This document shows positions 1 to 9,135 of a stretch of 64,000 bases of DNA, piece by piece. The stretch lies in the NCBI GenBank assembly GCA_028724905.1, contig JAQYTG010000018.1, positions 124,001 through 188,000 on the forward strand. The letters are read 5' to 3'. The position numbers and the translations under genes were made by a program. Positions within the stretch are counted from its first letter, which is position 1. Each line of letters opens with the position of its first letter. The notes beneath the pieces are model-generated. The model saw nothing but the letters and a program-made list of their open reading frames with translations. It ran no database searches and had not been told where the DNA came from. Source of the DNA: Actinomycetaceae bacterium. Lineage in GTDB: Bacteria; Actinomycetota; Actinomycetes; Actinomycetales; Actinomycetaceae.

Positions 1-117
1 ATTCGCCAGGCTGGCGGTGTTCCGTCGGCGCTGTGCGTATTGCTGGAGCTTGCTGAGCTCGGCGGGCGAGAGCATTTGGGCGATGCCGTCCCCATTGATG
101 CCGTCCTCACCTACTGA
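1..117 (+). CDS. apt: Adenine phosphoribosyltransferase, C-terminal fragment
   Basis: Only the last 38 codons lie in the window; the frame is open from base 1 to a TGA at 115-117. The residues end in a hydrophobic stretch, ELGGRE and a short tail closing with LTY. This matches the C-terminus of actinobacterial Apt, which salvages adenine to AMP using PRPP. The gene is followed by rel, as in the apt-rel pair of mycobacteria and streptomycetes, which strengthens the call. The active site is outside the window and cannot be checked. Confidence 0.75.
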   Translation: MRQAGGVPSALCVLLELAELGGREHLGDAVPIDAVLTY

Positions 118-180
118 TCTCACATACTGACGTCGCATACGCCTCTCGGACTGGTTGTCGGTTTCCCTCAGTGCGATCAC

Positions 181-217
181 TTACGCGGAATGCGCAGCAA
201 GGCCGTATAATGCTTTC
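181..217 (+). promoter_or_regulatory. Candidate rel promoter, leaderless layout
   Basis: A perfect TATAAT lies at 206-211, six bases before the ATG at 218, so transcription would begin at or beside the A of the start codon. The best -35 match, TTACGC at 181-186, is weak (19-nt spacer). No Shine-Dalgarno precedes the ATG. Confidence 0.55.
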
Positions 218-2521
218 ATGGCAGGCACAGGGAAAGTTCGTAAGCACCTCGGGTTTTTTGGTGCTCAGCGTACAGCGCAAGAGTCCACTCAGCCTAGCTA
301 CCCTGAGATTCTCGCGCCGGTTATGGAGGCAATCGCCGGACGGGAGATTAATACCGAACGCCTGATACAAGCCTTTAACGTGGCAAATACTTACCATGAG
401 GGGCAAAAGCGCAAAAGCGGCGAACCTTATATCACTCATCCCGTGGCTGTCTGCACGATTCTTGCCGAGCTTGGCATGGATGAAGATACGCTTGTAGCGG
501 CGCTGCTACACGACACTGTGGAAGACACCGGCTATACCCTTAAGCAACTCACGAAAGACTTTGGCGAGACGATAGCGCTCTTGGTCGATGGCGTCACCAA
601 ACTCGATAAAGTGGAATACGGTGAAGCAGCACAAGCTGAGACGGTGCGCAAAATGGTGATCGCCATGGCCAAAGATATTCGGGTGCTGCTAATCAAGCTG
701 GGAGATCGCCTGCACAATGCGCGTACCTGGGGTTTTGTAGAGAATAAGTCTGCCCAGAATAAAGCCCGAGAGACGCTGGAAATATATGCTCCACTGGCTC
801 ACCGGCTGGGTATGAATTCGATCAAATGGGAGCTGGAAGATCTCTCATTCCGCACGCTCTATCCTGCTGTCTATGCGGAGATCGAACGTATGGTGACCGA
901 GCGCAGCCCCGAGCGCGAAGCCTATATCGAACAGATGAAAGAGATTCTGGAGCGTGAGCTCGCAGCTGCGCACGTCTCCTGTACCATCACCGGACGCCCG
1001 AAGCACTACTATTCGATCTATCAGAAGATGATTCTGCGCGGACGCGATTTTGAAGATATCTACGATCTCATCGGGCTACGGGTGCTGGTGGATGAGATGC
1101 AAGATTGCTATACGGCTCTCGGTGTGGTGAACTCGGTCTTCACCCCCATCCAAGGACGCATTAAAGACTACATCGCCGCTCCGAAGTTCAACCTCTACCA
1201 GTCAATCCATACCACCGTGATCGGGCCAGACGATAAGACGGTGGAGGTGCAGATTCGCACATTCGATATGCACCGGCGAGCTGAATACGGCGTGGCCGCG
1301 CACTGGCGCTATAAAGAGAATCCCAATCAGACAAAAGGACTCATCTCCACGAGTGCTGAGGACACGCAATTAGAGTGGCTCCGCCAACTCGTGGATTGGC
1401 AGCGAGAGACAGCAGATCCGGCAGAATTTCTCGATTCATTGCGCTACGAGATGAGCGGCGATCAGGTCTATGTTTTCACTCCAGCTGGGGAAGTGATGGA
1501 GCTGCCCAGCGGTGCTACTCCCGTCGATTTTGCTTATGCTGTGCATACCGAGGTCGGGCATCATACTGTAGGTGCAAAGGTGAACGATAAACTCGTTACC
1601 CTCGATCATCTGCTTGAATCTGGCGATACCGTGGAGATTATCACCTCGAAGAGTGACGATGCCGGCCCCTCGCAGGGGTGGCTTGAATTTGTGGGCACTG
1701 CGCGCGCACGTGCCAAGATCAAACAGTGGTTTAAGCGCAGCCGCAAAGAAGAAGCCATCGAGGCAGGTAAAGAGAAGCTAGCTAAAGCGATTCGACGCAA
1801 AAATGAGCCGGTGCAGCGCCTGATGAGTCACGAGACGCTCGGAGCTGTGGCTCACGATCTGCAGTTGGCCGACGTCTCAGAGCTCTATCACTCCGTGGGG
1901 GAAGGGTCGATCTCCGCTGAAACCGTGGTACGCCAAATCATCTCTTCACAGGGAGGAAATCTCAGTGTGGAAGAGACGATGGCAGAAGCCGTCACCCCCA
2001 CGCGCATCCACCACCGTCGGGAGGGCAATTTGAGCTCCGCCGTGGTGGTGAGCGATATTGAGGACACCGACGTTTTGGTGAAGTTAGCGAAGTGCTGCAC
2101 GCCGGTTCCTCCGGATCCAATCGTCGGATTCGTCACTCGTGGTAAGGGAATATCAGTGCACCGCGCCGACTGCCCGAACGTCGAGGCACTGCGCCGCCAA
2201 CCTGAGCGTTTTATCGACATTGCGTGGGACAATACCCCTGAGGGGATCTTCCTAGTGCAAGTGCAGATCGAGGCTCTCGATCGGCGCGGACTGCTCGCCG
2301 ATATCTCGCGGGTACTCTCAGACAACGGCGTGAATATGCTCTCTGGCTCAATCAACACCAGCTCTGAACGGGTGGCACATTCCACGTTTACCTTTGAAAT
2401 GGCTGAGCCTCGACTACTCAAACACGTGCTCAAAGAGCTACGCAAAATTGAGGGCGTCTACGACGCTTATCGAGTGGTCGCTGGCAAGAAAGATGGGCTA
2501 CAACGAGTGCCCACGCTGTGA
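218..2521 (+). CDS. rel: Bifunctional (p)ppGpp synthetase/hydrolase Rel
   Basis: Long RSH protein (767 aa) that makes (p)ppGpp on amino-acid starvation and also hydrolyses it. Domains in order: HD hydrolase with LLHDTVEDT near residues 96-104; synthetase with GRPKHYYSIY near residue 259; TGS domain with VYVFTPAGE near 417; C-terminal zinc-finger/ACT region with KCCTPVPPD and, near 686, DRRGLLADISRVL. Both catalytic halves keep their signature residues, so it should be bifunctional as usual for the single Rel of actinobacteria. The reading frame extends upstream to a TTG at 155, but the ATG at 218 follows a perfect TATAAT by six bases and fits the family N-terminus better. It follows apt by about 100 bp. 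Confidence 0.95.
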   Translation: MAGTGKVRKHLGFFGAQRTAQESTQPSYPEILAPVMEAIAGREINTERLIQAFNVANTYHEGQKRKSGEPYITHPVAVCTILAELGMDEDTLVAALLHDTVEDTGYTLKQLTKDFGETIALLVDGVTKLDKVEYGEAAQAETVRKMVIAMAKDIRVLLIKLGDRLHNARTWGFVENKSAQNKARETLEIYAPLAHRLGMNSIKWELEDLSFRTLYPAVYAEIERMVTERSPEREAYIEQMKEILERELAAAHVSCTITGRPKHYYSIYQKMILRGRDFEDIYDLIGLRVLVDEMQDCYTALGVVNSVFTPIQGRIKDYIAAPKFNLYQSIHTTVIGPDDKTVEVQIRTFDMHRRAEYGVAAHWRYKENPNQTKGLISTSAEDTQLEWLRQLVDWQRETADPAEFLDSLRYEMSGDQVYVFTPAGEVMELPSGATPVDFAYAVHTEVGHHTVGAKVNDKLVTLDHLLESGDTVEIITSKSDDAGPSQGWLEFVGTARARAKIKQWFKRSRKEEAIEAGKEKLAKAIRRKNEPVQRLMSHETLGAVAHDLQLADVSELYHSVGEGSISAETVVRQIISSQGGNLSVEETMAEAVTPTRIHHRREGNLSSAVVVSDIEDTDVLVKLAKCCTPVPPDPIVGFVTRGKGISVHRADCPNVEALRRQPERFIDIAWDNTPEGIFLVQVQIEALDRRGLLADISRVLSDNGVNMLSGSINTSSERVAHSTFTFEMAEPRLLKHVLKELRKIEGVYDAYRVVAGKKDGLQRVPTL

Positions 2522-2630
2522 ATCACTCGACTGTCTAGGTTGTGCGTTGTGATAGGCAAACGCTGGCAAGGGCTCGCCGATCACACGGGCTAACGGCCTC
2601 ACAACAGCCCAAGCTCTTGCATCCGCTGCT

Positions 2631-2742
2631 GCTGGCACAGTCCCTTAGCAGCATAAAATCTCGATAGTGCACAATCGTGATAGCACAGGATCTTGATAAC
2701 ACAGAATTTTGATAGTACAGACGCTTCATAGCACAGGGCGGT
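2631..2742. repeat. 16-bp tandem repeat array, about seven units
   Basis: GATA or CATA recurs exactly every 16 bases at 2663, 2679, 2695, 2711 and 2727, inside units close to GATAGCACAGGATCTT. Units at 2679, 2695 and 2711 are the best preserved. Two more divergent units at 2631 and 2647 stay in phase. The array lies in the 257-bp gap between the convergent ends of rel and the next minus-strand gene. The period is not a multiple of three and no gene covers it. Confidence 0.8.
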
Positions 2743-2778
2743 GCGCAGGTGAGGAAAACTAGGTAGCAAGACCCGCAA

Positions 2779-3342
2779 TCAGGAATCATCACCTGTAGAA
2801 AACAGACACGACGATACCGTCTCAAGCTGTGTGAGAACGTCACGCACACGGCGAATTCCACGCACGGAACTCATGGCGTAGGCGCATTTTTGCACGGCCG
2901 CTAACCGTAGCTGGGGATATGCCCTGGCGATCTCCAGTAGATAGCTGATTCCTGTGGGGATATCTCGAAGGAGAAGATCGACGGCGGTGCGTTCTGGAGT
3001 AGTCAGAATCTGTGACCCGCAGCTGACGGTATCTGCTGCAGCGACGAAAGATCTGTGTGAGCGCCCGTGAGTGTTGTTCGAACTATCGGCAATAGACAGT
3101 CCGCGTTCGAGAGCTAGAGTCGTCCGGCCAGTGTGAATCCACAACGCCGTCTCATGCGTCACCACTGAAGTGCGAGTCGTGATACAGCTCATTACGTATC
3201 CGCGCATCGTGGCACTGTCGCACCAGCGGGCAGGCACAAAATAGGTATCTGCAATACGCGCACCGATGTAGCTAGCGTTGGCAAGTTCGTTGCGATCCGC
3301 GAGCGAGCTTGGTGTGAGAATGAGATCCACGATGCACTCCAC
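2779..3342 (-). CDS. Small protein resembling AbiEi-family antitoxin
   Basis: About 187 residues, GTG start at 3342 (no clear Shine-Dalgarno; GTG at 3330 is an alternative). The middle contains THETALWIHTG and later TTPERTAVDLLL, the 'ASAAWLHG...TTPERTAVDL' layout seen in many actinobacterial proteins labelled type IV AbiEi-like antitoxins. No AbiEii-like nucleotidyltransferase partner is nearby, so a toxin-antitoxin role is not supported. The N-terminus lacks an obvious helix-turn-helix. It sits between the rel repeat array and the DUF349 gene. Function unknown; only the family resemblance is inferred. Confidence 0.5.
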   Translation of the reverse strand: MECIVDLILTPSSLADRNELANASYIGARIADTYFVPARWCDSATMRGYVMSCITTRTSVVTHETALWIHTGRTTLALERGLSIADSSNNTHGRSHRSFVAAADTVSCGSQILTTPERTAVDLLLRDIPTGISYLLEIARAYPQLRLAAVQKCAYAMSSVRGIRRVRDVLTQLETVSSCLFSTGDDS

Positions 3343-3372
3343 AAGCTGAGAAAAACGGCAAGAGTTATGGAT

Positions 3373-3421
3373 GTGGCCGAGCTGAAACTAGCACTGTGTA
3401 GGCACGCTTGAGCTCGGCCAC
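3373..3421 (-). terminator. Inverted repeat after the DUF349 gene
   Basis: Perfect 11-bp arms GTGGCCGAGCT (3373-3383) and AGCTCGGCCAC (3411-3421) flank a 27-nt loop, starting 10 bases after the DUF349 stop. A T-run (GTTTTTC on the minus strand) lies only further downstream, so this may be a terminator or an mRNA-end structure. Confidence 0.45.
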
Positions 3422-3431
3422 GGTAGGGTGA

Positions 3432-4781
3432 TCAGTCTTTCAGTACTTCAGCTAGCCAGGCTTTTCGAGCAGCTAAAGCCTCTTCAAACTCATGTACTTT
3501 CTCAGTGTTGCCAGCTGCTTGGGCGGCGGCAATCTGCTCTTCCAACTCAGCAATGAGTGCTTCAAGCTGAGCAGCCATCCCACTGGAGCGCTTTTCTTTT
3601 TCGGGATCACTCTTTTGCCACACAGCCTGATCAGCATCGCGGATAGCGCGTTCAATATCTCGCATTCGCCCTTCTGTGCGATTCACGTCTGCGCGCGGCA
3701 CCCGTCCAATTGCATCCCACTGCTCGCCGATGGCTCGAATGGCTTCTTTTGCCTGCTCAACATCGGTGACGGGCAGCAGCGCTTCGGCTTTCTCCAGCAG
3801 CTCCAACTTCGCTGCCAGATTGGCAGCATATTCTTCATCTATTGAGGCGTTGTAAGCGCTGCGAGCGTCAAAGAATACCTGCTGAGCGGCGCGGAAGCGA
3901 GCCCAGAGTTTGTCGTCATCTTTCTTGGTGGAGCGCCCTGCGCGTTTCCACTCATCCATCAACTGCCGATAGGCCGCAGAGGTAGCGCTCCAATCTGTTG
4001 AGCTTTGAAGCTGCTCCGCCTGCGCAATAATTGCTTCTTTCTGGGCGATCGTCGCTTTATGCTGTGCCTCCAGCTCAGAGAAGTGCTGGCGTCGATGGCG
4101 GTCAAACTGGGTGCGGGCGCTGCTAAAACGCTTCCACAGCTCTTCTTCAGCCGTGCGGTCGATGCGGGCTCCGTGGCGCTGTGCATACTTCCAGCGCTCT
4201 AAGAGCTGTGCAAACTTTTGATGTGAATCGCGCCAATGAGTTTTGGCGGGATCTTGAGCGCAGATAGCTTCCGCTTCTTCCACGATGCTGGTGCGTTCGG
4301 CGAGCGCCTGCTCTTTTGCTTCGGCTCGCTGCTTCGCCACTTCCTCTTCGCGCTGGGCGAGGCGAGTATCGAGTGCAGCAGCACGCTCTCTCAGGGAGGC
4401 CACATCTCCGATAACGGCTGGTTCCACCAGCTGCTGATGCAACGTTTGCAGAGATTTCTTTGCCTCTTCTGGTGAGATCGTGCGCATCCGAGATTCCAAT
4501 AGTGAGACGTTAGCTTTCAGATCTAAAAAGCGCCGCACGTAAATCATCAGGGCATCTTTTTCAGTGCCCCCTGCGGCATATTGCCCGACGATCCGCTCCG
4601 GATCGTCCCCTGAAGAACGCAACCACACATTACCATCGTTATCGACGCGCCCCCATGCTGCTGCCTCTGCGGCCGCTGCCTCGTCGATAGCAGGCTGGGG
4701 CGGTGTGGCAGAGGGCGACGGGTTCTGCTGCGGCTTCGGAATGGGATGTGGCATTGGGCGCGATGGCTGTGCGTCGGTCAT
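3432..4781 (-). CDS. DUF349 domain protein
   Basis: 449-residue, highly charged, mostly helical protein. After a Pro/Gln-rich N-terminus (about residues 1-40) come several DUF349-type helical repeats, recognisable by recurring W...W..A.R and LW.RF..A motifs (for example EELWKRFSSART and DKLWARFRAAQQ). The C-terminus is an E/A-rich coiled coil. DUF349 proteins are widespread in actinobacteria and have no settled molecular function. The ATG at 4781 is chosen because AAAGGAGC (4788-4796 region) sits at proper Shine-Dalgarno distance; the longer frame to 4853 lacks one. Divergent from the hydrolase at 4921. Confidence 0.85.
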   Translation of the reverse strand: MTDAQPSRPMPHPIPKPQQNPSPSATPPQPAIDEAAAAEAAAWGRVDNDGNVWLRSSGDDPERIVGQYAAGGTEKDALMIYVRRFLDLKANVSLLESRMRTISPEEAKKSLQTLHQQLVEPAVIGDVASLRERAAALDTRLAQREEEVAKQRAEAKEQALAERTSIVEEAEAICAQDPAKTHWRDSHQKFAQLLERWKYAQRHGARIDRTAEEELWKRFSSARTQFDRHRRQHFSELEAQHKATIAQKEAIIAQAEQLQSSTDWSATSAAYRQLMDEWKRAGRSTKKDDDKLWARFRAAQQVFFDARSAYNASIDEEYAANLAAKLELLEKAEALLPVTDVEQAKEAIRAIGEQWDAIGRVPRADVNRTEGRMRDIERAIRDADQAVWQKSDPEKEKRSSGMAAQLEALIAELEEQIAAAQAAGNTEKVHEFEEALAARKAWLAEVLKD

Positions 4782-4908
4782 ATTCTGAGCTCCTTTAGAC
4801 GGGGTAGGCAGTGCCTCACCGTTCTCGAATGAACACTTGCAGTCTACTCGCATTTGCCGCCGCTAAGCACGCCGCCTTGATCTTTAGCTGCTGTAGACGA
4901 TCTTCGGG

Positions 4909-4920
4909 TACCGTAGCAGT
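4909..4920 (+). promoter_or_regulatory. -10-like element, leaderless layout
   Basis: TACCGT at 4909-4914 is followed by six bases and the ATG at 4921. No Shine-Dalgarno is present. The -35 region is not recognisable. Confidence 0.4.
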
Positions 4921-5646
4921 ATGAAGATCAGCAGGTATGCACAGACTTTCTATGAAGCAAACTGCTATGTGATAGCCCCCGAGCAAGGATCAGAAGCGCT
5001 GGTGGTGGATCCAGGGGCTGGAGCGGCAGCGTGGGCGTTGGAGGAGCTGGAGCGGCTTGGCGTCAGGCTCGGAGCCGTCTTGCTCACGCATGGGCACGCT
5101 GATCATCTGTGGGATGCAGCGGCTGTTGCTGGTGATGCGCCAGTCTATCTTGCTGCGCCAGATATGTATCGTTTAGATGATCCGCTTTCGCAGTTGGGGG
5201 CACCTGGCGCAGAGCTGGGATTCAAGCGGATGGGAGCTAGCGATCACTGGGTGAAGCCAAGCGGGGTGCGCGCGCTACCAGCTGAGATTTTTTCGCAGGA
5301 GGTATCGCTGGTACCAGGGCTATCCATGCGAGCGGTGGCGACGCCAGGGCACACGGAAGGCTCGGCGGTATTTCTCTTCGCAGGGACTGTACGCAGCGCT
5401 TTCAGTGACGACATACTGAGCAAGACCGAGCAGCGCACGTATATGCTCAGCGGGGATGTGTTGTTTGCAGGTAGTGTGGGGCGCACTGATCTGCCTGGCG
5501 GAGACCAGCAAGAGATGGAGGCCTCACTGCGTTTCCTCGTCAATGTGATCAAGCCCGACGTCTTTGTGCTCCCTGGCCACGGCCCTGCCACCACGATGTT
5601 TCACGAAACTCGCCACAACTTTTACCTACAGGCCGCAATGAGCTGA
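4921..5646 (+). CDS. Glyoxalase-II-like metallo-beta-lactamase-fold hydrolase
   Basis: 241 residues of the MBL-fold hydrolase superfamily. The metal-binding THGHADH motif is near residues 58-64, a second ligand lies in TPGHTEGS, the bridging aspartate in MLSGDVLFAGSVGRTD, and the last histidine in VLPGHGPATT near the end. The FAGSVGRTDLPGGD segment is typical of the glyoxalase II-like branch between rel and hisS in actinobacteria (as Rv2581c). The substrate is not established; a thioester such as S-lactoyl-thiol is likely by family. Probably leaderless. Confidence 0.9.
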   Translation: MKISRYAQTFYEANCYVIAPEQGSEALVVDPGAGAAAWALEELERLGVRLGAVLLTHGHADHLWDAAAVAGDAPVYLAAPDMYRLDDPLSQLGAPGAELGFKRMGASDHWVKPSGVRALPAEIFSQEVSLVPGLSMRAVATPGHTEGSAVFLFAGTVRSAFSDDILSKTEQRTYMLSGDVLFAGSVGRTDLPGGDQQEMEASLRFLVNVIKPDVFVLPGHGPATTMFHETRHNFYLQAAMS

Positions 5647-5892
5647 ACCGTTTCTTGCCCACTGCTTCTTGATGCTCGGGACAAGGGGTGGGGGCGTGGT
5701 TGTACCGCTCTTTCGTCACTTGTAGGCGCCCCTCATCGGGCTTCATCGGGTTTTCATTGGATCTGCATCGGCGATGTTTTCCGCCGTGATCGTCCACTCG
5801 CCGTCATGCCCGCATCAGGAGGTGTTGGCCGTCATGATTGCTACTCGCCGCCATGATTGAGAAATATGGCAGTTGGGTGGGAGAATAGGCAC

Positions 5893-7245
5893 ATGGCAAA
5901 AATTGCATCTTTATCTGGTTTTCCTGAATGGCTCCCTGAAGGCCGTATCGTTGAGCAGAGCCTGCTGGATACGTTGCGCTCCACTTTTGAGCTGCACGGT
6001 TTTTCAAGTATTGAAACGCGGGCTGTCGAGCCAGTGAGCCAGTTGCTGAGCAAAGGGGAAACGAGTAAAGAGATCTACCTGCTCTCACGGCTGCAGGCGC
6101 AGAGCCGCGAATCTGGCCACGAGAAGAACGAGGCACAGCTAGGCTTGCACTTCGATCTCACTGTGCCGTTAGCCCGCTATGTGCTCGAACATAGCGGGCA
6201 TCTCGACTTTCCTTTCCGGCGCTATCAAATTCAGAAAGTGTGGCGAGGTGAGCGCCCGCAAGATGGACGTTTCCGCGAGTTTATTCAAGCCGATGTGGAT
6301 GTGGTGGGTTCTGATACGCTGGCTTTCCATCACGAGATTGAACTGCCGTTAGTGATGGTTGATGCGCTTTCGCGCCTGCCGATTCCGCCGGTGGTGATCC
6401 GTGCATCCAACCGCAAGGTGGCTCAAGGATTTTATGAAGCTATTGGCATTGACGACGTGGAGGAGACGCTGCGGATTCTAGACAAGCTAGATAAAGTCGG
6501 CCCGCAGGCTGTGACTGAAATGCTCCGCGAAACGGTGCACGCCACCGACGATCAAGCCCGCCTCGCGTTAGAGCTGGCGAGCATCACCGGCTCCGATGCC
6601 AGTTTTGCTGATAGGGTACTAGCCTTAGGCTATCGTTCGCAGCTGCTCGATCAGGGCTTGGATGAACTAGTGAATCTAGTGGAGGGAGCAAACGATCTGA
6701 TTCCAGGATCGCTGAGCGCGGATCTGAAGATCGCCCGTGGCCTAGACTATTACACTGGCTCCGTCTACGAGAGCACCCTCATTGGTCATGAAGATCTCGG
6801 CTCTGTCTGCTCTGGCGGGCGCTATGATTCGCTGGTGTCGGATGGAAAACGCACGTATCCAGGAGTGGGGCTTTCCATTGGAGTCTCACGTATTCTCGCT
6901 CGTGTGATTGGCTCTGGATTGGCGAAACCTAGTCGCAAGGTGCCGACGGCAGTCCTGGTAGCCGTCAATGATGAGGGTGAACGCCGTCACGCAGAGAAAA
7001 CAGCCTACCAGCTGCGTTCACGGGGTGTTCCCACGGAAGTGAGCCCCACGAGCACGAAATTTGGCAAACAAATTAAATATGCCGACAAACGAGGGATTCC
7101 GTTCGTCTGGTTTGCAACGGATGAGGGCGAGCAAGTCAAAGATATCCGTTCGGGAGAGCAGGTGAATGCCGATCCGACGCGGTGGCTTCCTCCTAGGAGC
7201 GATCTGCATCCCTGCCTCTCTGCCCCCGACGAGAGCTCTGTGTAG
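5893..7245 (+). CDS. hisS: Histidyl-tRNA synthetase
   Basis: Class II synthetase, 450 residues, charging tRNA-His. Motif 2 is the RRYQIQKVWRGERPQDGRF region near residue 111, the histidine-specific GLDYYTGSVYE and GGRYDSL segments follow, and motif 3 is GVGLSIGVSRI. A C-terminal anticodon-binding domain closes the protein. Start chosen at 5893 (MAKIASLSGFPEW); an ATG 36 bases upstream is also in frame. The 5' context is ambiguous: a GGTGGGAG stretch lies about 9 nt upstream, and GAGAAT lies exactly six bases before the ATG. No T-box leader is visible in the 246-bp upstream gap, which holds only irregular copies of a CGCCGTCATG-like motif. Confidence 0.95.
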   Translation: MAKIASLSGFPEWLPEGRIVEQSLLDTLRSTFELHGFSSIETRAVEPVSQLLSKGETSKEIYLLSRLQAQSRESGHEKNEAQLGLHFDLTVPLARYVLEHSGHLDFPFRRYQIQKVWRGERPQDGRFREFIQADVDVVGSDTLAFHHEIELPLVMVDALSRLPIPPVVIRASNRKVAQGFYEAIGIDDVEETLRILDKLDKVGPQAVTEMLRETVHATDDQARLALELASITGSDASFADRVLALGYRSQLLDQGLDELVNLVEGANDLIPGSLSADLKIARGLDYYTGSVYESTLIGHEDLGSVCSGGRYDSLVSDGKRTYPGVGLSIGVSRILARVIGSGLAKPSRKVPTAVLVAVNDEGERRHAEKTAYQLRSRGVPTEVSPTSTKFGKQIKYADKRGIPFVWFATDEGEQVKDIRSGEQVNADPTRWLPPRSDLHPCLSAPDESSV

Positions 7246-7290
7246 CGGCATTGTGTAGCGCCGCCATGTAGCACAGCGTAGCAGTGACGT

Positions 7291-9135
7291 GTGAGAACGG
7301 CGAGCGAGAAAGTGAGAAAACGGATGAGCGGAAGAGGTGCCAGATCAGCTGGCGAGTCCACAGCGGTTTTGTGGGCTCTGCAGCGGCTGCAGACGGCATT
7401 ACAAGAGGTGCACTTTCCCTTTCAGCTTGCGCATTCCAGCAGTGGGCAAGCAGCCGTTCATCAGGTTTCTCGCCAATTATCTGACTACGTGATTCCGCGT
7501 TTGGCCACTCTCGACGCTCCGCTGCTAGCGGTGGTAGGTGGCTCGACAGGGGCGGGGAAGTCTACGTTGGTCAATTCGCTTGTGGGCGCTCCGGTGGTGC
7601 GTGCATCTGCCTTGCGGCCGACGACGCGTCGCCCCACACTCCTCTATGCGCCCAGTGACGAAAGATGGTTTAGCGACGATCGGATTTTGCCGCAGCTGAT
7701 GCGTATACGATCTACAGGGAGGCAACCTAAGCTAGCTGGCACTGACGCCGAGTTGGCCAGCGCCGGTGCCGATGAGTCGCCTGATGGGGCAGCTACTACG
7801 TCTCCGATAACGGAGCTCTCCTTGGTGCCGTGTGAAGTGCTGCCCGTAGGCTTGGCGCTGCTCGATTCTCCTGATATTGATTCTGTGGTGCAGCACAACC
7901 GCACTTTGGCTGCTGAACTGCTACGCGCAGCCGATTTGTGGATTTTCGTGACGACGGCTGCCAGATATGCGGATGCTGTTCCTTGGCAGCTGCTACGAGA
8001 AGCAGCGAAACGCCAGGTGGTGAGTGCCGTGGTGCTCAATCGAGTGCCTGAGCAGGCACAGGCGCAGGTGAGCGAGGATCTGAGGAAGAAACTGGCTGAA
8101 CGCGATCTGGGGGCTGCTCCGCTCTTCGTCATCACAGAAATGGAGCTTGACGATCAGAGATTCATATCGCAGCGGGAAATCGCCCCGCTCAAACACTGGC
8201 TGGGCGAGCTAGGGTCAGATGCTTCGGCGCGCGCAGCGGTGGTGCGCACCACGCTGCGCGGTACTCTGCATACTCTAGTTGAGGATCGGCTGAACGTGAT
8301 TCAGCCATACTCCGAGCAAGTGAGCCTGGCCATGCAGCTTGCTAAAGCACATCGTGAACGTTGCGATCAGGCGGTAGCGGCCATCGAGCACCAGGTGGCA
8401 GACGGCACACTGCTCAGAGGGGAGCTCCTCGGGCGTTGGCAAGATCTAGTGGGTGCCGGCGAGTGGAGCCGCAAACTGGAGAGCGGAATCTCTCGGCTGC
8501 GTGATCGCGTGAGTGGATTCTTGCGCGGGAAGTCTCCGATGCCCGTGCAGCGCGCACAGGAAGCTATCGAAGAGAGCGTCTATTCGTTAATCGTGAATGA
8601 ACTGGCGGCTGCCTCCAGTGATGTCCTCGATGTGTGGGAACGCACAGCAGGGGTGGCGGAGCTAGTGGAAGCGGCTCGGGGAGCTCTGCGCTCTGACGAC
8701 GAACGCCGAAGCGCCATCGCTCAACTCGTGCGGGGGTGGGAAGCAGACGTGATCGAGCTGGTGCGCCGCCAGGGGGCGTCAAAAAAGACCACAGCACGGA
8801 TTCTTTCTTTCGGGGTCAATGCCGTGGGTATTGCCCTGATGATTGCAGTGTTTGCCAATACAGGCGGGCTCGTCGGCGGGGAAGTGGCAGTAGCTGGCGG
8901 CACGGCTGTGGTGGCACAAAAAGTACTGGAGGCGGTGTTTGGAGATGACGCCATTCGGCGGATGACGGCCCAGGTGAAAAAGGATTTAATGCGGAGAGTT
9001 CGAGCCGAAGCATGGCAAGAGCGCGCAGCTTTTGATGCCGCGCTGGAGCACACAACTGTAGCGATCAGCACACTGCTGGAACTGGAAGATGCTTATGCTG
9101 AGGTGGCGGCAGCGGTAGAGGCAGGAGTGCCATGA
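7291..9135 (+). CDS. Dynamin-like GTPase, first of a tandem pair
   Basis: 614 residues from a GTG at 7291 (ATG 7324 is an alternative; neither has a good Shine-Dalgarno). The P-loop GGSTGAGKST lies near residue 83, followed by a switch region with DSPDIDS. The G4 position reads VLNRVPE rather than NKxD, a degenerate guanine-specificity motif. A long helical region follows, then near residues 510-560 a hydrophobic, glycine-rich stretch (VGGEVAVAGGTAVVAQK) that could insert into membrane. Such pairs in actinobacteria are related to the DynA/DynB dynamin-like proteins that remodel membranes at division. The stop overlaps the start of the partner (ATGA), indicating translational coupling. Confidence 0.8.
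   Translation: MRTASEKVRKRMSGRGARSAGESTAVLWALQRLQTALQEVHFPFQLAHSSSGQAAVHQVSRQLSDYVIPRLATLDAPLLAVVGGSTGAGKSTLVNSLVGAPVVRASALRPTTRRPTLLYAPSDERWFSDDRILPQLMRIRSTGRQPKLAGTDAELASAGADESPDGAATTSPITELSLVPCEVLPVGLALLDSPDIDSVVQHNRTLAAELLRAADLWIFVTTAARYADAVPWQLLREAAKRQVVSAVVLNRVPEQAQAQVSEDLRKKLAERDLGAAPLFVITEMELDDQRFISQREIAPLKHWLGELGSDASARAAVVRTTLRGTLHTLVEDRLNVIQPYSEQVSLAMQLAKAHRERCDQAVAAIEHQVADGTLLRGELLGRWQDLVGAGEWSRKLESGISRLRDRVSGFLRGKSPMPVQRAQEAIEESVYSLIVNELAAASSDVLDVWERTAGVAELVEAARGALRSDDERRSAIAQLVRGWEADVIELVRRQGASKKTTARILSFGVNAVGIALMIAVFANTGGLVGGEVAVAGGTAVVAQKVLEAVFGDDAIRRMTAQVKKDLMRRVRAEAWQERAAFDAALEHTTVAISTLLELEDAYAEVAAAVEAGVP

Noticed and set aside
2535..2861. 108-codon minus-strand reading frame
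   Set aside because: It crosses the 16-bp non-triplet repeat array and overlaps the AbiEi-like gene; no domain signs.
5647..5892. T-box or other leader for hisS
   Set aside because: No T-box sequence (AGGGTGGNACCGCG-like) or specifier stem was seen; only irregular CGCCGTCATG-like motifs.
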